NCBI RefSeq assembly: GCF_008271365.1
Contig: NZ_CP043430.1
Coordinates: 2,294,001 to 2,358,000, forward strand
DNA from: Microbacterium sp. 1S1
GTDB lineage: Bacteria; Actinomycetota; Actinomycetes; Actinomycetales; Microbacteriaceae
Length of the DNA: 64,000 nucleotides
Direction: 5' to 3'
Under the pieces are notes generated by a model. That model made no database searches, was not told the DNA's origin, and saw only the letters and a list, made by a program, of their open reading frames with translations. A program made the translations under genes and the position numbers. This document shows positions 9,051 to 17,595 of this stretch, piece after piece (position 1 is the first letter of the stretch; each line of letters opens with the position of its first letter).

Positions 9051-11195
9051 ATGCCGACCACGGCAACCGCCGCCCCGCGGCGCAAGAAGACGTCCCGTCG
9101 TGACGACGAGGCACCCCTCATCCCGATTCTCGCGCGCAAGGTGCGCGAGATCGAGGCGAAGTCCCAGCGCGGCAAGCTGGGGCCCACCAACCGCACGAAG
9201 TTCCAGGTGATCGCCTTCCTGGTGCGCGAGGAGCGCGCGAGAGTGAAGGCCGACACCGAGATCACGGACGCCGCGCGCGCCGAGCTGCTCAAGCGACTCG
9301 ACGGCGTCGCGACGATCCTCGCGAAGACGGCGGCGCGCGACACCTCGCTCATCCAGCTGCTCGAGGCCGACCAGGCCACGTCGCCGGTCGCCAAGCGGAT
9401 GCGCCGCGACTGGTTGCTCGAGTCCGGCGCGGAGCTCCCCCCGGAGGAGCTCATCATCGCCGACCCCGCGCCCGTGCAGGTGTCGGTGGTGCCCGCGGCG
9501 ATCGCCGAGCGGCAGGTCACACCGCCGTCTGTCGAGGCGCGTCAACTCGCGAATCCGTTCCTCGCGCCCGACCTGACCCCGCGTCCGGCCAGTACTCCCC
9601 GCCGCCGGCTCGACGGCTGGGAGCTCATGGGGCCGCTGTACAAGGCGTTCGAGACCGGCGCCGGCGGTGCCGCGGCATCCATGGAGCTTCCGCCGGCCCC
9701 GGAGTTCGATCACATCTCGCCCAAGGGCCGCGAGGTCATGGTGCACCAGTCGCGCTTCCTCGAGGCCGTGCGTGCCGGGCACCGCAGCTTCCTGCTCGCC
9801 GACGAGCCGGGCCTCGGCAAGACGGCGCAGTCAGTGCTCGCAGCCTCCGTCGCCGGCGCCTACCCGCTGTTGGTCGTCGTGCCCAACGTCGTCAAGATGA
9901 ACTGGGCGCGTGAGGTCGAGCGGTGGACGCCGCAGCGCCGTGCCACGGTCATCCAGGGCGACGGCGACGACATCGACGCTTTCGCCGACGTGTTCATCGT
10001 CAACTACGAGATCCTCGACAGGCACATGTCCTGGCTCGCGTCGATCGGCCTGCGCGGCATGGTCGTCGATGAGGCCCACTTCATCAAGAACCTCTCCTCG
10101 CAGCGATCGCAGAACGTGCTCTCGCTCGCGGCGCAGGTGCGCGAGCGCACGCCCGGGCACGATCCGCTCATGCTCGCCCTCACCGGCACCCCGCTCATCA
10201 ACGACGTCGAGGACTTCGACGCGATCTGGCGTTTCCTCGGGTGGACGAACGGCGAGAAGCCCGGTCCCGAGCTCATGGAGAAGCTCGACGCGACGGGGCT
10301 GACGCCCGCGGACAAGGCCTTCTATCCGGAGGCCCGCGACGCGGTGATCTCGATGGGCATCGTGCGACGCAAGAAGAAGGACGTCGCCGCCGACCTGCCC
10401 GACAAGCTGGTCGCCGACCTGCCCGTGCAGCTCGACGACGAGTTCGGCCGCAGCATCCGCCAGGCCGAGCGCGAGCTGGGGGCGCGGCTGGCCGCCCGTT
10501 ATCGACGCATCATCGAGGCCCGCGGCGACCGCGGTCTCGCGCCCGGGGAGATCGACGACGACATCGTCCGGCTCGTGGCGCAGAACGAGCTCGAGGAGTC
10601 GAAGGCCGCCGGCACCGGAGGAGACAACGTCTTCACGATGGTGCGTCGCATCGGCCAGGCGAAGGCCCTGCTCGCGGCGGACTACGCCGCGCAGCTGCAG
10701 CGGTCCGTGGGCAAGGTCGTGTTCTTCGCGAAGCACATCGACGTCATGGATCAGGCCGAGGCGCACTTCGCCGCTGCGGGCATCCGCGCGGTGTCGATCC
10801 GCGGCGACCAGACGAACACGGCCAGGCAGCAGGCCATCGACGCCTTCAACGGCGACCCCGAGGTCGGCATCGCGGTGTGCTCCCTCACGGCGGCCGGCGT
10901 CGGTCTGAACCTGCAGGCGGCGTCGAACGTCGTCCTCGCGGAACTGTCGTGGACGGCGGCCGAGCAGACGCAGGCCATCGACCGAGTGCACCGCATCGGC
11001 CAGGACGAGCCCGTCACCGCGTGGCGCATCATCGCCGCGCACACGATCGACACGAAGATCGCGGAGCTCATCGACCAGAAGCAGGGCCTCGCGGCCCGCG
11101 CCCTGGACGGCGAGGCGACGGAGGAGACTGCGAGCGAGTCGGTGCAGCTGGCCGCGCTCACGCACCTTCTGCGCGAGGCGCTCGGCGGGCGCTGA
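9051..11195 (+). CDS. SNF2-family DEAD/DEAH helicase
   Basis: Superfamily 2 ATP-dependent DNA translocase of the SNF2 type, 714 residues. Motif I is DEPGLGKT (about residue 251), motif II DEAH (about 339), motif III LTGTPL, and the C-terminal half carries GVGLNLQAASNVV and the hallmark QAIDRVHRIGQ (about 640-650). Residues 1-190 have no motif I recognise and are rich in charged helices; they may be a DNA- or partner-binding region. The ATG at 9051, behind AGGAGG, was chosen over an upstream ATG-type start that would translate the leader. The single-gene context gives no partner nuclease or methylase, so general repair or chromosome maintenance is only an inference. Confidence 0.92.
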   Translation: MPTTATAAPRRKKTSRRDDEAPLIPILARKVREIEAKSQRGKLGPTNRTKFQVIAFLVREERARVKADTEITDAARAELLKRLDGVATILAKTAARDTSLIQLLEADQATSPVAKRMRRDWLLESGAELPPEELIIADPAPVQVSVVPAAIAERQVTPPSVEARQLANPFLAPDLTPRPASTPRRRLDGWELMGPLYKAFETGAGGAAASMELPPAPEFDHISPKGREVMVHQSRFLEAVRAGHRSFLLADEPGLGKTAQSVLAASVAGAYPLLVVVPNVVKMNWAREVERWTPQRRATVIQGDGDDIDAFADVFIVNYEILDRHMSWLASIGLRGMVVDEAHFIKNLSSQRSQNVLSLAAQVRERTPGHDPLMLALTGTPLINDVEDFDAIWRFLGWTNGEKPGPELMEKLDATGLTPADKAFYPEARDAVISMGIVRRKKKDVAADLPDKLVADLPVQLDDEFGRSIRQAERELGARLAARYRRIIEARGDRGLAPGEIDDDIVRLVAQNELEESKAAGTGGDNVFTMVRRIGQAKALLAADYAAQLQRSVGKVVFFAKHIDVMDQAEAHFAAAGIRAVSIRGDQTNTARQQAIDAFNGDPEVGIAVCSLTAAGVGLNLQAASNVVLAELSWTAAEQTQAIDRVHRIGQDEPVTAWRIIAAHTIDTKIAELIDQKQGLAARALDGEATEETASESVQLAALTHLLREALGGR

Positions 11196-11337
11196 GCCCG
11201 TCAAGAATCGAGGTTCTTAACCGCGATTCTGCGCGAGGATCCTGCTTCCGTGCCAAGGTCGCCCGGGTGACCCAGTGAAGCCGTCAAGATTTCCCGTTTT
11301 CGACGTGCTCGAATCGCCACGCGAGGGGCCGGGGCGC

Positions 11338-11343
11338 TAGTGT
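11338..11343 (+). promoter_or_regulatory. Candidate -10 of pfkA
   Basis: TAGTGT in the 203-bp gap between the helicase and pfkA, about 55 nt before the ATG. A purine-rich CGAAGG stretch precedes the start. The rest of the gap shows no gene. Confidence 0.35.
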
Positions 11344-11398
11344 CGATCGCAGGCACTGTCGCCTCACTCCCCATCCCTCGACCTCCGAAGGCAGCAGC

Positions 11399-12427
11399 AT
11401 GAAAATCGGCATCCTGACGAGCGGCGGCGACTGCCCCGGACTCAATGCGGTCATCCGCGGCATCGTGCTCAAGGGCACCACGACCTACGACCTGGAGTTC
11501 GTCGGCATCCGCGACGGTTGGCGCGGCGTCGTCGAGGGCGATTTCATGCCGCTGACCCGGCATGAGGTGAAGGGCCTGTCCAAGGTGGGCGGCACCATCC
11601 TCGGCACCAGCCGGACCAACCCGTACGAGGGAGAGCGCGGGGGAGCCGACAACATCGCGAAGACCCTGTACGGACACAAGATCGACGGCATCGTCGCGAT
11701 CGGTGGCGAAGGCACCCTCGCTGCGGCCGATCGTCTTTCGAAGGACGGCATCAAGGTTCTGGGCGTCCCGAAGACGATCGACAACGACCTCCGTGCCACC
11801 GACTACTCCTTCGGCTTCGACACCGCGGTCAACATCGCCACGGACGCGATGGACCGCCTCCGCACGACCGGCGACTCCCACCAGCGCTGCATGGTCGCGG
11901 AGGTCATGGGGCGGCACGTCGGCTGGATCGCCCTGCACGCGGGCATGGCCGCCGGAGCTCACGTGATCTGCATCCCCGAGGTGCCGATGTCGCTCGACGA
12001 GATCACCGCGCTCGTCACTAGCGCCCACGACCGCGGTCGTGCGCCCCTCGTCGTCGTCTCCGAGGGCTTCAAGCTCGCCGGCATGGACGAGGCGTACAGC
12101 GACAAGGGTCTCGATGCGTTCAACCGCCCGCGGCTCGGCGGCATCGGCGACCTGCTCGCCCCCGAGATCGAGCGGATCACGGGGATCGAGACCCGTGCCA
12201 CGATCCTCGGCCACATCCAGCGCGGCGGCTCGCCGTCGGCGTTCGACCGCGTCCTCGCGACCCGGCTCGGTCTGCACGCCGCGGACGCGATCGTCGACGG
12301 TGCGTGGGGACAGATGGTCGCGATGCAGGGCACGGACATCGTTCGCGTCCCGTTCGCGGATGCCCTGGGCGAGCTCAACACGGTGCCCCGTTACCGGTAT
12401 GACGAGGCGGCCGCCCTCTTCGGCTGA
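11399..12427 (+). CDS. pfkA: 6-phosphofructokinase
   Basis: Phosphorylates fructose 6-phosphate in glycolysis. The family motifs are TSGGDCPGLNAVIRG at the N-terminus, AIGGEGTLAAADRL, and VPKTIDNDL with the catalytic Asp; GHIQRGGSPS lies near the C-terminus. Using the E. coli numbering, position 104 is Gly and position 124 is Lys. This mixed Gly/Lys pair is the actinobacterial type usually reported as ATP-dependent, whereas PPi enzymes carry Asp104. Length (342) is normal. The final codons and stop are duplicated 39 bp downstream. Convergent with the DUF559 gene across a repeat field. Confidence 0.95.
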   Translation: MKIGILTSGGDCPGLNAVIRGIVLKGTTTYDLEFVGIRDGWRGVVEGDFMPLTRHEVKGLSKVGGTILGTSRTNPYEGERGGADNIAKTLYGHKIDGIVAIGGEGTLAAADRLSKDGIKVLGVPKTIDNDLRATDYSFGFDTAVNIATDAMDRLRTTGDSHQRCMVAEVMGRHVGWIALHAGMAAGAHVICIPEVPMSLDEITALVTSAHDRGRAPLVVVSEGFKLAGMDEAYSDKGLDAFNRPRLGGIGDLLAPEIERITGIETRATILGHIQRGGSPSAFDRVLATRLGLHAADAIVDGAWGQMVAMQGTDIVRVPFADALGELNTVPRYRYDEAAALFG

Positions 12428-12495
12428 CCACTCGTCCCGGTTCAGGCTTCCGCGGTCTTCGGCTGACCGATCGCCCCGGCTCAGGCTTCCGCGCG
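12418..12495. repeat. 39-bp tandem duplication over the pfkA stop
   Basis: Unit 12418-12456 starts inside the last pfkA codons (CTTCGGCTGACC) and is repeated at 12457-12495 with about six differences. Each unit contains TCAGGCTTCCGCG. The stop codon context is therefore present twice, the second copy in non-coding DNA. Confidence 0.8.
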
Positions 12496-12821
12496 AGAAC
12501 AGGCTCCCCACCATGTCCTTGCCTGATCTCGCGTGAGGGCCTGAGTCCGCGTCCTGCCTGATCTCGCGCGCCTCCCGCCGCGTCAGGCACTCTCGCGGCA
12601 TCAGGCCCTTCCGCTGCGGCGGGGCCTGATCTCGCGCATTCGCCTGAGTGTGCCCTACTGTCTGATCCCTCGGTGACTGCTTGGATCTCGCGTGGGGGCA
12701 TGAGCCCTGATGGCCGCCCGCTGGCGAGTGCCCTGCGCCGCATCAGGCACTGACACAAGAGCAGGCGAGCGCGTCAGCTCCGTGGCTGTGCCCGCGGGAG
12801 CGCCTGTTGTCGCGCGGTGCG
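12428..12821. repeat. Repeat field A: degenerate 18-bp units downstream of the DUF559 gene
   Basis: No gene is visible in this 394-bp stretch. It holds copies of GCCTGATNYCGCG at 12521, 12556 and 12624, near-copies at 12539 (GCCTGAGTCCGCG) and 12802 (GCCTGTTGTCGCG), and partial copies at 12642 and 12660. Neighbouring copies start 17-18 bp apart. A second form begins TCAGGC, the reverse complement of the first hexamer, at 12442, 12481, 12583, 12601 and 12743, and keeps the same C/T-rich plus CGCG tail. The field lies between the convergent 3' ends of pfkA and the DUF559 gene. Confidence 0.8.
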
Positions 12822-13691
12822 TCAGCGATCGCGCGGTTCCCGGCCGGTGCGGCTGGCCCGATGGAGACCGTGCGCGAGCGCCGTGAGGACGGTGTCCTCG
12901 ATGTGCCTGCCGTCGACCATGACCTGGTGGTAGTCGAAGCGCAGGACGGTGTATCCGCGCAGAGCGAGCCTCGCGTCGGCGGCGAGGTCTCGTCGTCGGT
13001 CGCCCGCTGCGCTGTGGTGGCGGAAGCCGTCGATCTGGATGGCGAGACGCTCGCCGATGACACCGTCGAGGGGATGACCGTCTACCCAGACCTGCTGCCG
13101 CACCTCGATCCCGATGGCACGCATCCGCTCCACGAAGACGGTCTCGGGCCCGGAGTCCGACCGGCCGCGGACGGTCCGCGCGAGGTGAGTCGCCGCGTCA
13201 CAGCGCCATCGCACGCGTGCGATGGTGTCCAGTTCGACCGCGCCGAGGCGGATGGCGGACTCCCAGATCATGCGGGCCTCGACCGGCGGTTGGCAACGCG
13301 CGACCTGAAACAGGACGTCGAGCGTGGGGTCGACCGTCGCGCGCGCGTGTACGGGCACCGGTCCTCGCGCACAGTGCACGTGCACGCCGTCGCGGTCGAA
13401 CCGCGAGGCGGTGCGGGGGAGCGCGACGTGTACCTCCGGCGCCCCGACATCCCACCACCCGGCGAGGGCGGCAGCGCTGACACAGGTGACTCGCCCGCCG
13501 ACCGAAGCGGCGGCCCGGCGCCGTGGATCGACATCCGGGACGAGTAGCCAGGACCGCCGCACGCGCTCGAGCGTCCCCTCCTGCACCGCCCGACGCATCT
13601 GGTGTTCCGTGAATCCCGCCTCACGCACCCGTGACGAATGTGCGGATCCTCCCTGCTCTCGAACCCATCGCTCCACCCGTCCGCGTTTCAC
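12822..13691 (-). CDS. AbiEi-type antitoxin domain / DUF559 nuclease-like protein
   Basis: 289 residues. The N-terminal half resembles the AbiEi antitoxin fold: a winged-helix start (VERWVREQGGSAHSSRVREA in pieces VERWVREQGG and REAGFTEHQ) followed by the VTCVSAAALAGWWD region. The C-terminal 100 residues match DUF559, a Vsr-like PD-(D/E)XK relative: PLDGVIGERLAIQIDGFRHH, RRRDLAADARLALRGY and VLRFDYHQVM. The canonical Glu of the core is Gln (IQIDG), as I recall for the actinobacterial branch. GTG 13691 was chosen; an in-frame start at 13727 is possible. Repeat fields flank the gene on both sides. No toxin partner (AbiEii) is adjacent. A defence or DNA-binding role is inferred only. Confidence 0.75.
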   Translation of the reverse strand: MKRGRVERWVREQGGSAHSSRVREAGFTEHQMRRAVQEGTLERVRRSWLLVPDVDPRRRAAASVGGRVTCVSAAALAGWWDVGAPEVHVALPRTASRFDRDGVHVHCARGPVPVHARATVDPTLDVLFQVARCQPPVEARMIWESAIRLGAVELDTIARVRWRCDAATHLARTVRGRSDSGPETVFVERMRAIGIEVRQQVWVDGHPLDGVIGERLAIQIDGFRHHSAAGDRRRDLAADARLALRGYTVLRFDYHQVMVDGRHIEDTVLTALAHGLHRASRTGREPRDR

Positions 13692-13979
13692 CCCTCCACG
13701 ATGAAGGGTCGTGCGGGGACGCCTCACCGCGGTGCCGGGGCATGGGGAAGCACTTCACGACTTTTCGCCGTGTGCAGAAACAGTCACGCGTCGTCGCCAC
13801 AGGCACTCGCGCGAGCTCAGGCCGTGGGCGCCTCTCGCGCCTGATGTCGCGCTTCAGCCTGATCCCGCGCGGCAGCCTGAGTTGGCGTCACAACCGGGTG
13901 CGCAGGCTTACGCATGGGATCAGGCCGAGACGGCACCCGAGTGCCTGATGCCACCCGGGCGCCTGATGCCGCGCGACGG
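13692..13979. repeat. Repeat field B: degenerate 18-bp units upstream of the DUF559 gene
   Basis: Exact cores GCCTGATNYCGCG start at 13839, 13857 and 13961; near-copies at 13875 (GCCTGAGTTGGCG) and 13943 (GCCTGATGCCACC). Spacing is 18 bp for 13839/13857/13875 and for 13943/13961. TCAGGC forms occur at 13817 and 13920. The field ends at the POP stop codon (13980). The first 100 bp next to the gene (13692-13800) carry no repeat and presumably its promoter. One + frame reads the units as hexapeptides such as PDPARQ, but it overlaps POP and has no supported start, so I treat the field as non-coding. Confidence 0.8.
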
Positions 13980-16073
13980 TCAGACGAGGCCGAGCGTGTC
14001 GAGAAGCCACGCGAGCTCGAACGCGCGCTCGCGCCAGGAGTTGTATCGTCCGCTCACGCCGCCATGCCCGGCGACCATCTCGCACTTCAGCAGCACGTCC
14101 GTGGCCCCGGCCGCACGCAGTCGGGCCACCCACTTCGCGGGCTCCACGTAGAGCACCCGGGTGTCGTTCAGGGAGGTCACCGCGAGGATCCGCGGATACT
14201 CCACCCCGTCCTGCACGTTCTCGTACGGCGTGTACGACTTCATGTAGGCGTACACCTCGGGGTCGTGCAGCGGGTCGCCCCACTCGTCCCATTCGATGAC
14301 CGTGAGGGGAAGCGACGGATCGAGGATCGTGGTCAGCGCGTCGACGAACGGCACCCCTGCCAGGATTCCGGCGAACAGCTCCGGAGCCAGGTTGGCGACC
14401 GCGCCCATGAGCAGACCGCCCGCGCTGCCACCCTCCGCCACGAGCTGGGCCGGGGTCGTGGTGCCCTCATCGACGAGGTGCCGGGCGCAGGCGACGAAGT
14501 CCGTGAAGGTGTTCCGCTTGTGCAGGAGCTTGCCCTCCTCGTACCACTGCCGGCCCATCTCGCCGCCTCCGCGCACGTGCGCCACGGCGAAGACGACCCC
14601 GCGGTCGAGCTCCGAGAGCCGAGCGACCGAGAAGCCCGGATCGATGGAGTGTTCGTAGGACCCGTATCCGTAGAGGTGGACGGGACGGGCTGCTGTCCCA
14701 GGCTCTCCGAACGAGCGCTTCCAGACGAGCGAGATCGGCACGCGCGTGCCGTCCTCCGCGGTGGCCCACTCCCGTCGCTGGCCATAGTCGGCCGGGTCGT
14801 AGCCGCCGAGCACTGCCACTTGCTTGCGCAGCACCAGCTCGCGGGTCGCGAGATCGAGGTCGTACACCGTGCCGGGTGTGACGAAGGACGTGTAGCCGAG
14901 GCGCAGGAAGGGGGAGTGCCACTCCGGGTTGCCGCTGACGCCCGCGGAGTAGAGGGGCTCGTCGAACCCCAGCTCCTCCACCGCGTCCGTGGCATAGTCG
15001 AGCAGACCCACCCGTTCGAGACCTTCGCGGCGATACTCCACCGTGGCGAAGTCGCGGAAGGCGTCGACGCCGAGCAGCCGTCGACCCGGCTCGTGCGCCA
15101 CGACGACGTGTCGCTCGCCCTGCGGGTCGTCGGCGGGAACCGAGACGAGCTCGAAGTCCAGGGCGTCGTCGTTGTGCAGGATGAGAAGGCGGTCCTCGCC
15201 GTTGACCACCGCGTGCTCGACCGAGTACTCGACCCCGTCGCGCCGCGGCCACACCGGACGCGGCTCGGCGGTGATGTCGCCTGTCAGGTCGACCAGGTAC
15301 TCCTCGCTCGTGATGCTGGAGCCCACGCCGATCACGAGGTAGCGGCGGCTCCGAGTGATCCCGGCGCCGAGCCAGAACTTCTCGTCGGGCTCGTGGAACA
15401 GCTGGACGTCGTCCGACACCGCGGTCCCGATGCGGTGCAGCCACAGCGTGTCCGGGCGCCAGGCCTCGTCCCGCGTCGTGTAGAGGATGCCGGTGCCGTC
15501 CGGGGTGAAGAACGCGCCGCCCGTGTTCGGGATCTCATCGGCGAGGGTGACGCCGGACTCGAGGTCCCGCACGCGGACGGTGTAGAGCTCGTCGCCCTCG
15601 AAGTCCGTCGACCACAGCAGCTTCGTGGCGTCATCGGAGGTGTCGAACGCCCCGAGGGAGAAGAACTCGTGCCCCTCCGCCTCGATGTTGCCGTCCAGCA
15701 GCACCACCTCGCCGGGCACGGGCACCCCCGGCTCGAGACGCGGGGGTGTCCAGTCGCCTTCGACGGCGGCGGCGCGACAGTGGATGCCGTACTGGGCACC
15801 CTCTTCGGTGCGGCTGTAGTACCACCAGTCTCCGCGCCGGGTCGGCACGGAGAGGTCGGTCTCCTGCACCCGTGCCTTGATCTCCTGGAACAGCGTCTCC
15901 CGCAGCTCGGCGAGGTGCGCGGTCTCCGCGTCGGTGTGCGCGTTCTCGGCCTCGAGGTGCGCGATGACCTCGGGGGAGTCCTTGGCGCGCAGCCACTCGT
16001 ACGGATCGTCGACCGTGTCGCCGTGGTGCGTACGGGCGGTGGAGCGGCGGGCAGCGATCGGAGCGTCAGTCAC
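13980..16073 (-). CDS. S9 family prolyl oligopeptidase / oligopeptidase B-like
   Basis: Cytosolic serine peptidase of clan SC, 697 residues, without signal peptide. An N-terminal beta-propeller region (about 70-400) is followed by an alpha/beta hydrolase domain. The nucleophile Ser is about residue 550 in GGSAGGLLMGA, the Asp about 637 in NDTRV, and the His about 670 in GHGGVSGR. The N-terminal YEWLRAKDSPEV and WWYYSRTEEGAQY fit the S9A group; acidic residues near the active site region (IEWDEWGDP) suggest oligopeptidase B-like preference for basic residues, which is an inference. Start is GTG 16073, placed 6 nt after TAGCGT, consistent with a leaderless transcript. Divergent from pit. Confidence 0.93.
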   Translation of the reverse strand: MTDAPIAARRSTARTHHGDTVDDPYEWLRAKDSPEVIAHLEAENAHTDAETAHLAELRETLFQEIKARVQETDLSVPTRRGDWWYYSRTEEGAQYGIHCRAAAVEGDWTPPRLEPGVPVPGEVVLLDGNIEAEGHEFFSLGAFDTSDDATKLLWSTDFEGDELYTVRVRDLESGVTLADEIPNTGGAFFTPDGTGILYTTRDEAWRPDTLWLHRIGTAVSDDVQLFHEPDEKFWLGAGITRSRRYLVIGVGSSITSEEYLVDLTGDITAEPRPVWPRRDGVEYSVEHAVVNGEDRLLILHNDDALDFELVSVPADDPQGERHVVVAHEPGRRLLGVDAFRDFATVEYRREGLERVGLLDYATDAVEELGFDEPLYSAGVSGNPEWHSPFLRLGYTSFVTPGTVYDLDLATRELVLRKQVAVLGGYDPADYGQRREWATAEDGTRVPISLVWKRSFGEPGTAARPVHLYGYGSYEHSIDPGFSVARLSELDRGVVFAVAHVRGGGEMGRQWYEEGKLLHKRNTFTDFVACARHLVDEGTTTPAQLVAEGGSAGGLLMGAVANLAPELFAGILAGVPFVDALTTILDPSLPLTVIEWDEWGDPLHDPEVYAYMKSYTPYENVQDGVEYPRILAVTSLNDTRVLYVEPAKWVARLRAAGATDVLLKCEMVAGHGGVSGRYNSWRERAFELAWLLDTLGLV

Positions 16074-16085
16074 CGTCCCACGCTA
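16074..16085 (-). promoter_or_regulatory. Leaderless-type promoter of the oligopeptidase
   Basis: Minus strand: TAGCGT (16085-16080), then GGGACG, then GTG at 16073. This supports GTG as the true start. Confidence 0.6.
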
Positions 16086-16125
16086 TCCCAGGTCGAGTTG
16101 ACCGGCACGGGGGACGGTGGCAGGA

Positions 16126-16143
16126 TTTACCGGGGCCGGTAAA
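16126..16143. promoter_or_regulatory. 18-bp palindrome between oligopeptidase and pit
   Basis: TTTACCGGGGCCGGTAAA is a perfect palindrome (8-bp arms, GG centre) in the 154-bp divergent intergenic region. Its AT ends stand out in this GC-rich DNA. It is a candidate operator for pit, for the peptidase, or both; the binding protein is unknown. Confidence 0.6.
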
Positions 16144-16227
16144 CGGAAGTCAAACCCACGGTGAACTCTTCGTTCGTCACGTCGATCCCGTCGACATCTC
16201 CCTCTTCCTCAAGACCGAAAGCGAACG

Positions 16228-17595
16228 GTGGAAACCGCAGCCCTCATCGTCGTGCTCGTCATCGCGCTGGCACTCTTCTTCGACTTCACGAACGGGTTTC
16301 ACGACACCGCGAACGCGATGGCCACGCCCATCGCGACCGGGGCGCTGAAGCCCAAGACCGCCGTCCTCCTGGCCGCTCTCCTGAATCTCGTCGGCGCTTT
16401 CCTGTCGACCGAGGTCTCCAAGACGATCTCCGGCGGCATCATCCGGGAGGATGCGATCATCGCCGCGGGGGCCGAGCTGTTCCTCGCGTTGATCTTCGCC
16501 GGACTCATCGGCGCCATCACCTGGAACATGCTGACCTGGCTGCTCGGCCTGCCGTCGAGCTCCTCCCACGCTCTGTTCGGCGGCCTGATCGGTGCGACCC
16601 TGGTCGGTGCCGGCCTCGGCGGCATCGACTTCGGTGCCGTGCTGTCGAAGATCGTCCTCCCGGCCCTCATCGCCCCGATCACCGCCGGCATCATCGCCTT
16701 CGTCGCGACGAAGATCGCCTATTCGGTCACACGGCGCTACGACGGCAAGCCGGACGGACGCGACGGCTTCCGCTGGGGTCAGATCTTCACGTCGTCCCTC
16801 GTCGCGCTCGCGCACGGCACGAACGACGCACAGAAGACGATGGGTGTCATCACGCTCGCGATGATCACGATCGGCTGGCAGTCGGGTGCGCACCACGAGC
16901 CCGAGTTGTGGGTCATCGTCGCCTGTGCGTTCACGATCGCTCTCGGCACGTACCTCGGCGGCTGGCGCATCATCCGCACCCTGGGCAAGGGGCTGACCGA
17001 CGTGAAGCCGGCGCAGGGCTTCTCCGCGGAGAGCTCGACGGCGGCGACGATCCTCGCGTCCAGCGCTCTCGGCTTCGCCCTCTCCACCACCCAGGTCGCC
17101 TCGGGATCCGTCATCGGCTCGGGACTCGGGCGCCGCGGTTCGACGGTCCGCTGGCGGACCGCCGGTCGCATCGGCGTCGGCTGGTTGCTGACCCTCCCGG
17201 CAGCGGGCGGCGTCGGGGCGCTCGCGGCGCTGCTCGTCGTCTGGCTCGGCACCTGGGGTGTGGCGATCGACGCCATCCTCGCGGTGGCGATCATCCTCGG
17301 GCTGTACATGCGTTCCCGGCACAACGCCGTGACCCCGGCGAACGCCATGAGCGATGTCGCCGAGTCCCACCTCGCGGTCGAGGTCCCCGACACCCCGCCG
17401 CCCACGCGCCGGCAGCAGCGCATCGCTCAGGCCAAGGCCGAGGCGAAGGCGCGCGCCGAAGCCAAGGACAAGGCGAAGGCCGAGGCCAAGGCCAAGGCGA
17501 AGAAGAAGGCAGCGGCGAAGGCGGATGCGAAGGCCGCCAAGGCGGGTGTCGCGCCGGAACAGGCCAACGCCCCGCGGAACGGGGACTCGGCATGA
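16228..17595 (+). CDS. pit: Inorganic phosphate transporter, PiT family
   Basis: Low-affinity phosphate:cation symporter of the inner membrane, 455 residues. The two internally repeated PiT signatures are present: FTNGFHDTANAMATPIA near the N-terminus and LAHGTNDAQKTMGVI in the middle. About ten membrane helices are visible up to residue 375. The last 70 residues are an unusual, highly charged Ala/Lys/Glu tail of KAEAKAKA-like repeats that would form a long cytosolic helix. Start is GTG 16228 (GTG GAA ACC). The stop overlaps the next ATG, so the two genes are coupled. A palindrome lies 85 bp upstream of the start. Confidence 0.95.
   Translation: METAALIVVLVIALALFFDFTNGFHDTANAMATPIATGALKPKTAVLLAALLNLVGAFLSTEVSKTISGGIIREDAIIAAGAELFLALIFAGLIGAITWNMLTWLLGLPSSSSHALFGGLIGATLVGAGLGGIDFGAVLSKIVLPALIAPITAGIIAFVATKIAYSVTRRYDGKPDGRDGFRWGQIFTSSLVALAHGTNDAQKTMGVITLAMITIGWQSGAHHEPELWVIVACAFTIALGTYLGGWRIIRTLGKGLTDVKPAQGFSAESSTAATILASSALGFALSTTQVASGSVIGSGLGRRGSTVRWRTAGRIGVGWLLTLPAAGGVGALAALLVVWLGTWGVAIDAILAVAIILGLYMRSRHNAVTPANAMSDVAESHLAVEVPDTPPPTRRQQRIAQAKAEAKARAEAKDKAKAEAKAKAKKKAAAKADAKAAKAGVAPEQANAPRNGDSA

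Noticed and set aside
12428..13979. The 18-bp repeat fields as a CRISPR array
   Set aside because: Units are short, degenerate and nearly contiguous; there are no unique spacers of 30 bp or more, no long conserved repeat and no cas genes.
13711..14151. A + strand frame across repeat field B that reads the units as hexapeptides (such as PDPARQ)
   Set aside because: It overlaps the 3' end of the well-supported oligopeptidase gene, has no ribosome-binding site, and loses the periodicity outside a few units. The 18-bp period may come from DNA duplication alone.
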